Assembly (NCBI GenBank): GCA_023461135.1
Contig: JAEWNX010000201.1
Span: forward strand, 1 to 8,787
Source: Pseudomonadota bacterium
GTDB taxonomy: Bacteria > Pseudomonadota > Alphaproteobacteria > Caulobacterales > Aquidulcibacteraceae
Length of the DNA stretch: 8,787 bases
Reading direction: 5' to 3'
The position numbers and the translations under genes were made by a program. The notes beneath the pieces are model-generated. The model did not search any database, was not told the DNA's origin, and saw nothing but the letters and a program-made list of their open reading frames with translations. This document shows positions 6,572-8,787 of this stretch, piece by piece (the first letter of the stretch is position 1; every line of letters begins with the position of its first letter).

Positions 6572-6786
6572 CTTCCGTCGACAATACGCTTGCGCGCAGC
6601 CTCCACCAAATGCGCGTAGTTCGCATCGAAAGGCTGGGCGAGTGTCTTCTCAAGCTGGCCTAGAACTCGGCCGAGCGCGATGTCCTCGGCTGTGAGCGGC
6701 GCATCACGCCGCTTTTGCTCGCGCTGAGCCAGCCATTCGAACAGCACAAGCGCTTCATCTCCGCTCAGCTGCAAGGCCACGCGCAT
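6568..6786 (-). CDS. Small conserved-looking hypothetical protein (72 aa)
   Basis: I cannot name a function. The product is a soluble, helical 72-residue protein with an LSGDEALVLFEWLAQREQ helix (7-24), a LTAEDIALGRVLGQLEKTL helix (31-49) and a final FDANYAHLVEAARKRI segment. The DEALVLFEWL and LEKTL...NY pattern resembles small uncharacterised proteins I recall from other proteobacteria, but this was not checked. ATG6786 was chosen because GAGGAG lies about nine bases upstream and because a longer reading from 6870 would cross the divergent kinase start. It ends by overlapping the tipF stop by four bases (6568-6571) in convergent orientation. Sixty-five bases separate its start from the kinase ATG, so the two may share a divergent promoter region. 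Confidence 0.62.
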   Translation of the reverse strand: MRVALQLSGDEALVLFEWLAQREQKRRDAPLTAEDIALGRVLGQLEKTLAQPFDANYAHLVEAARKRIVDGS

Positions 6787-6851
6787 GGATCGGCTCTCCT
6801 CTGGAAGTTCATAGTGGCGCCGCTCAGGCCGCGTCGCTAGATCATCCCCGA

Positions 6852-7463
6852 ATGGTGCGCATCGTTGCAATTACAGGCGGCTCCGGCGCGGGCAAGACAA
6901 CCCTGGCCCGCGCGCTTGCAAAGCGCCTCGGCGCAGGCGCCGTAGTAATCGCGGAAGACGACTACTACCGCTGCGCCTCCACGATCCGCGACTTTGACGC
7001 CGCAATGCACAATTTCGATGAACCGGCGGCGAAGGAACACGATCTCCTGCGCGAGCACCTGGCGCTCGCGCGCAGCGGCGAAGCGTTCGACAAGCCCGTT
7101 TATGATCTCGTCACGCATCGCCGCCAGCCGCAAGTCGAGCGTATCGCCCACGCCAGCGCACTCATCGTCGAAGGCATCCACCTGCTCGCCCGTCCCGACC
7201 TCCGCGACATGTTCGACCTCAAGGTTTACATCGACGCCGACGAGGCGCTCCGTCTCGGCCGCCGCATGATCCGGGACGTCGAAATGCGCGGCCGCACGCC
7301 GCGTAGCGTGCTCACCCAGTTCTTCACTACAGTGCGCCCCATGCACGACCAGCACATCGAACCTCAGCGCGCCTTCGCCGACATCGTCCTCGCCTGCCCG
7401 TTCGACGTGACGCCAGAGCAAACCGACGCCGACGCCGCCCGCATCGCCAAGGCGCTCGCGTGA
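6852..7463 (+). CDS. udk: Uridine kinase-like P-loop kinase
   Basis: This 203-residue cytosolic protein matches the uridine kinase/phosphoribulokinase group, which phosphorylates uridine or cytidine in pyrimidine salvage. A Walker A loop GGSGAGKTT sits at 9-17, the substrate-site EDDYYR at 35-40, NFDEPAA at 54-60, PVYDLVTHRR at 82-91, and the Walker B-like LIVEGIHLL at 104-112. The lid region is RLGRRMIRDVEMRGRTP (134-150), followed by VRPMHDQHIEP (161-171) and an ADIVL strand. The motifs are somewhat divergent from E. coli Udk, so another small-molecule kinase is possible. No Shine-Dalgarno site precedes ATG6852, and translation may be leaderless. Its TGA overlaps the GTG start of the HAD gene (GTGA), indicating an operon and coupled translation. 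Confidence 0.82.
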   Translation: MVRIVAITGGSGAGKTTLARALAKRLGAGAVVIAEDDYYRCASTIRDFDAAMHNFDEPAAKEHDLLREHLALARSGEAFDKPVYDLVTHRRQPQVERIAHASALIVEGIHLLARPDLRDMFDLKVYIDADEALRLGRRMIRDVEMRGRTPRSVLTQFFTTVRPMHDQHIEPQRAFADIVLACPFDVTPEQTDADAARIAKALA

Positions 7464-8344
7464 CGCAAATCCTCGAAAGCATCGACGCCGTCGGCAACAA
7501 GTACGATGCCGTGCTCTGCGATGTCTGGGGCGTCGTCCACAACGGACGCACGCCTTACGCCAGCGCCATCGCCGCGCTGCAGCGCCTGCGCGCCGCCGGC
7601 AAAACCGTGATCCTCCTCACCAACGTGCCCAAACCACGCTGGTCCATTCCGCCGCAACTCGACCGCATCGGCGTCCCCCGCGATGCATGGGACGTCATCG
7701 TCACCTCCGGCGACGCCATCCGCGCCGAACTCGCCGCGCGCTCGCCCGGCCCGATGTTCAAGATCGGCCCCGGCGATTACGACAAGCCGCTCTGGGAAGG
7801 CCTCGGCCTCGTCGAAAGCACGCTGGCGGACGCGCGCTTCATCGGCATTTCCGGCCTCAACCGCGATGACGAAACCCCCGCCGACTACGCCGCCATTCTC
7901 AACGAAGCCAAGTCACGCGATCTCGAACTGCTCTGCGCCAACCCCGACATCGTCGTTCAATTCGGCGACAAGCTCATCTGGTGCGCCGGCGCCGTCGCGC
8001 GCGACTACGAAGCCATGGGCGGCCGCGTCGTCATGGCCGGCAAGCCTTATCCGCCGATCTACGAACTCGCGTACAAAGAACTCCTGGACCGACGGCTTCC
8101 AGCCGGCAGCGATGACGCCGGCAAGATGCCGGCGGTACAAAAGTCCCGCATCCTCGCCATCGGCGATGGCCTGCCCACCGACATCGCCGGCGCCAACGCG
8201 CAGGGCTTGGGCTGCATCTTCATCGCCTCCGGCATGCACGGCGAAGCGCTGTGGACGGATGGCAAGCTCGATCCGGACAAAGTTGACCTTGCGCTCGATG
8301 AGGCTGGCGTGCGTCCGACGTACGTAATGAAAGAGCTTCGCTAG
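7460..8344 (+). CDS. TIGR01459-family HAD-IIA hydrolase
   Basis: This 294-residue protein belongs to the HAD-IIA hypothetical family TIGR01459, related to NagD-type phosphatases; its physiological substrate is unknown. Motif I is DVWGVVHNG (21-29). The nucleophile Asp21 is present, but the +2 acid/base Asp is Trp23, which I recall as usual in this family. Motif II is LLTN (Thr54), motif III AGKPYPPIY (Lys195), and motif IV AIGDGLPTDIAGA (Asp236, Asp241). The C2 cap lies between motifs II and III. Start GTG7460 overlaps the kinase stop by four bases. Residues about 210-227, between the YELAYKELL helix and the motif IV strand, are Pro/Gly/Ala-rich and are encoded by a palindromic repeat that looks inserted in frame. 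The gene ends in CTAG shared with the convergent TPR gene's stop. Confidence 0.88.
   Translation: MTQILESIDAVGNKYDAVLCDVWGVVHNGRTPYASAIAALQRLRAAGKTVILLTNVPKPRWSIPPQLDRIGVPRDAWDVIVTSGDAIRAELAARSPGPMFKIGPGDYDKPLWEGLGLVESTLADARFIGISGLNRDDETPADYAAILNEAKSRDLELLCANPDIVVQFGDKLIWCAGAVARDYEAMGGRVVMAGKPYPPIYELAYKELLDRRLPAGSDDAGKMPAVQKSRILAIGDGLPTDIAGANAQGLGCIFIASGMHGEALWTDGKLDPDKVDLALDEAGVRPTYVMKELR
8085..8139. repeat. Imperfect palindromic element inserted in frame in the HAD gene
   Basis: Arms 8085-8107 and 8117-8139 are inverted copies with 18 of 23 positions able to pair, around a nine-base loop (8108-8116). The innermost six bases of each arm are GCCGGC. Translated, it gives RRLPAGSDDAGKMPAVQ, a loop not expected in the HAD fold at this place. 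Peptides like AGKMPA recur, from memory and unverified, where small palindromic repeats lie in bacterial coding regions. No second copy was found in this window and no target duplication is obvious. Confidence 0.6.
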
Positions 8345-8787
8345 AACGTTTCCACGCCCCAATCGTCGAACGCTTCGCCGATGTGGCGGTCAAAATCCCG
8401 CGCTTGGTTCATATCTTCGCTCCCAGCGCCCTCACCGCTGCGCCGCCGCGCCACGCCGCGCCCAAACAGCGCCGTCGGATTGCCGGGCTCCACTGCAAGC
8501 ACCGCCTCAAACGCATGCCGCGCATTCTCCCATTCGCCGCCGCGCAACTGCAAAATCCCCCGGCAAAGCTGCGCATTCACCTGCTGCGCATCGGCCGCCA
8601 CCGCCGCCTCCGCATCATTGCGCGCCTGCGCCAAGTCGCGATCCTCGCGCAGATTGAGCCAGCACCGCCCCGCCCGCGCTTCCGCAAGCGTTCCGTCAAA
8701 GCGTATTGCTGAATCATAGTCCGCGCGCGCGCCGCCGCTATCCTCCAGCCGCTCCTTCGCTCGCGCGCGATGCGCATACGCCAGAGC
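8341..8787 (-). CDS. TPR-repeat protein, partial (5' end beyond window)
   Basis: This minus-strand frame stays open from the right edge to TAG at 8343-8341, giving 148 residues of C-terminal sequence; the start lies outside the window. Tetratricopeptide-like units of about 34 residues are visible: AYAHRARAKERLEDSGGARADYDSA..., RAGRCWLNLREDRDLAQARNDAEAA..., QLCRGILQLRGGEWENARHAFEAV..., and a last degenerate one starting LFGRGVARRRSG. Consensus small and aromatic positions and the closing EPGNPTALFGRG pattern fit TPR folds, which mediate protein contacts. The C-terminal DFDRHIGEAFDDWGV segment resembles the end of other alphaproteobacterial TPR proteins. An internal TTG at 8634 is not the start, because repeat sequence continues upstream of it. 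The partner and cellular location cannot be told. Confidence 0.77.
   Translation of the reverse strand, partial: ALAYAHRARAKERLEDSGGARADYDSAIRFDGTLAEARAGRCWLNLREDRDLAQARNDAEAAVAADAQQVNAQLCRGILQLRGGEWENARHAFEAVLAVEPGNPTALFGRGVARRRSGEGAGSEDMNQARDFDRHIGEAFDDWGVETF

Overview
This window looks like an ordinary chromosomal segment of a GC-rich alphaproteobacterium. The best lineage hint is a TipF-type degenerate EAL protein (5279-6571), a flagellar-positioning factor known from Caulobacter, which points to Caulobacterales or Hyphomonadaceae-like relatives. A perfect GGAAC-N16-CGTT general-stress (EcfG/sigma-T type) promoter and the alphaproteobacterial HAD-IIA family TIGR01459 agree with this. No rRNA, tRNA, CRISPR array, transposase, phage gene or recognised defence system was seen.

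Layout from left to right. Bases 80-1558 hold three plus-strand genes: a QueD-like pterin synthase, a four-helix membrane protein of the DUF486 family, and a PA2169/DUF2383 four-helix-bundle protein with its own predicted stress promoter. Bases 1562-3264 hold a minus-strand operon in which an ACAD10/11-like acyl-CoA dehydrogenase is read first and runs by a TGATG stop-start junction into a DUF4345-like membrane protein. A GNAT acetyltransferase diverges from this operon (3327-3917). An AT-rich orphan gene of unknown function follows on the minus strand (3949-4311). Next come a TSUP (TauE/SafE) permease (4463-5221) and TipF (5279-6571), with a hairpin and a possible CtrA box between them. A 72-residue orphan lies opposite the TipF end (6568-6786). 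A uridine-kinase-like P-loop kinase and a TIGR01459 HAD protein overlap by GTGA (6852-8344). The last gene is a TPR protein on the minus strand that runs off the right edge (8341-8787).

The genes do not form one pathway. The clear co-expression units are the dehydrogenase with the DUF4345 protein and the kinase with the HAD protein. Three convergent junctions have 3 bp between genes or overlap by 4 bp, so no intergenic terminator fits there.

No convincing new system was found. The items most worth a second look are an imperfect palindromic element that appears to have entered the HAD gene in frame (8085-8139), the stress promoter at 1049-1073, the possible CtrA site ahead of tipF, and the AT-rich orphan with a small palindrome at its 5' end.
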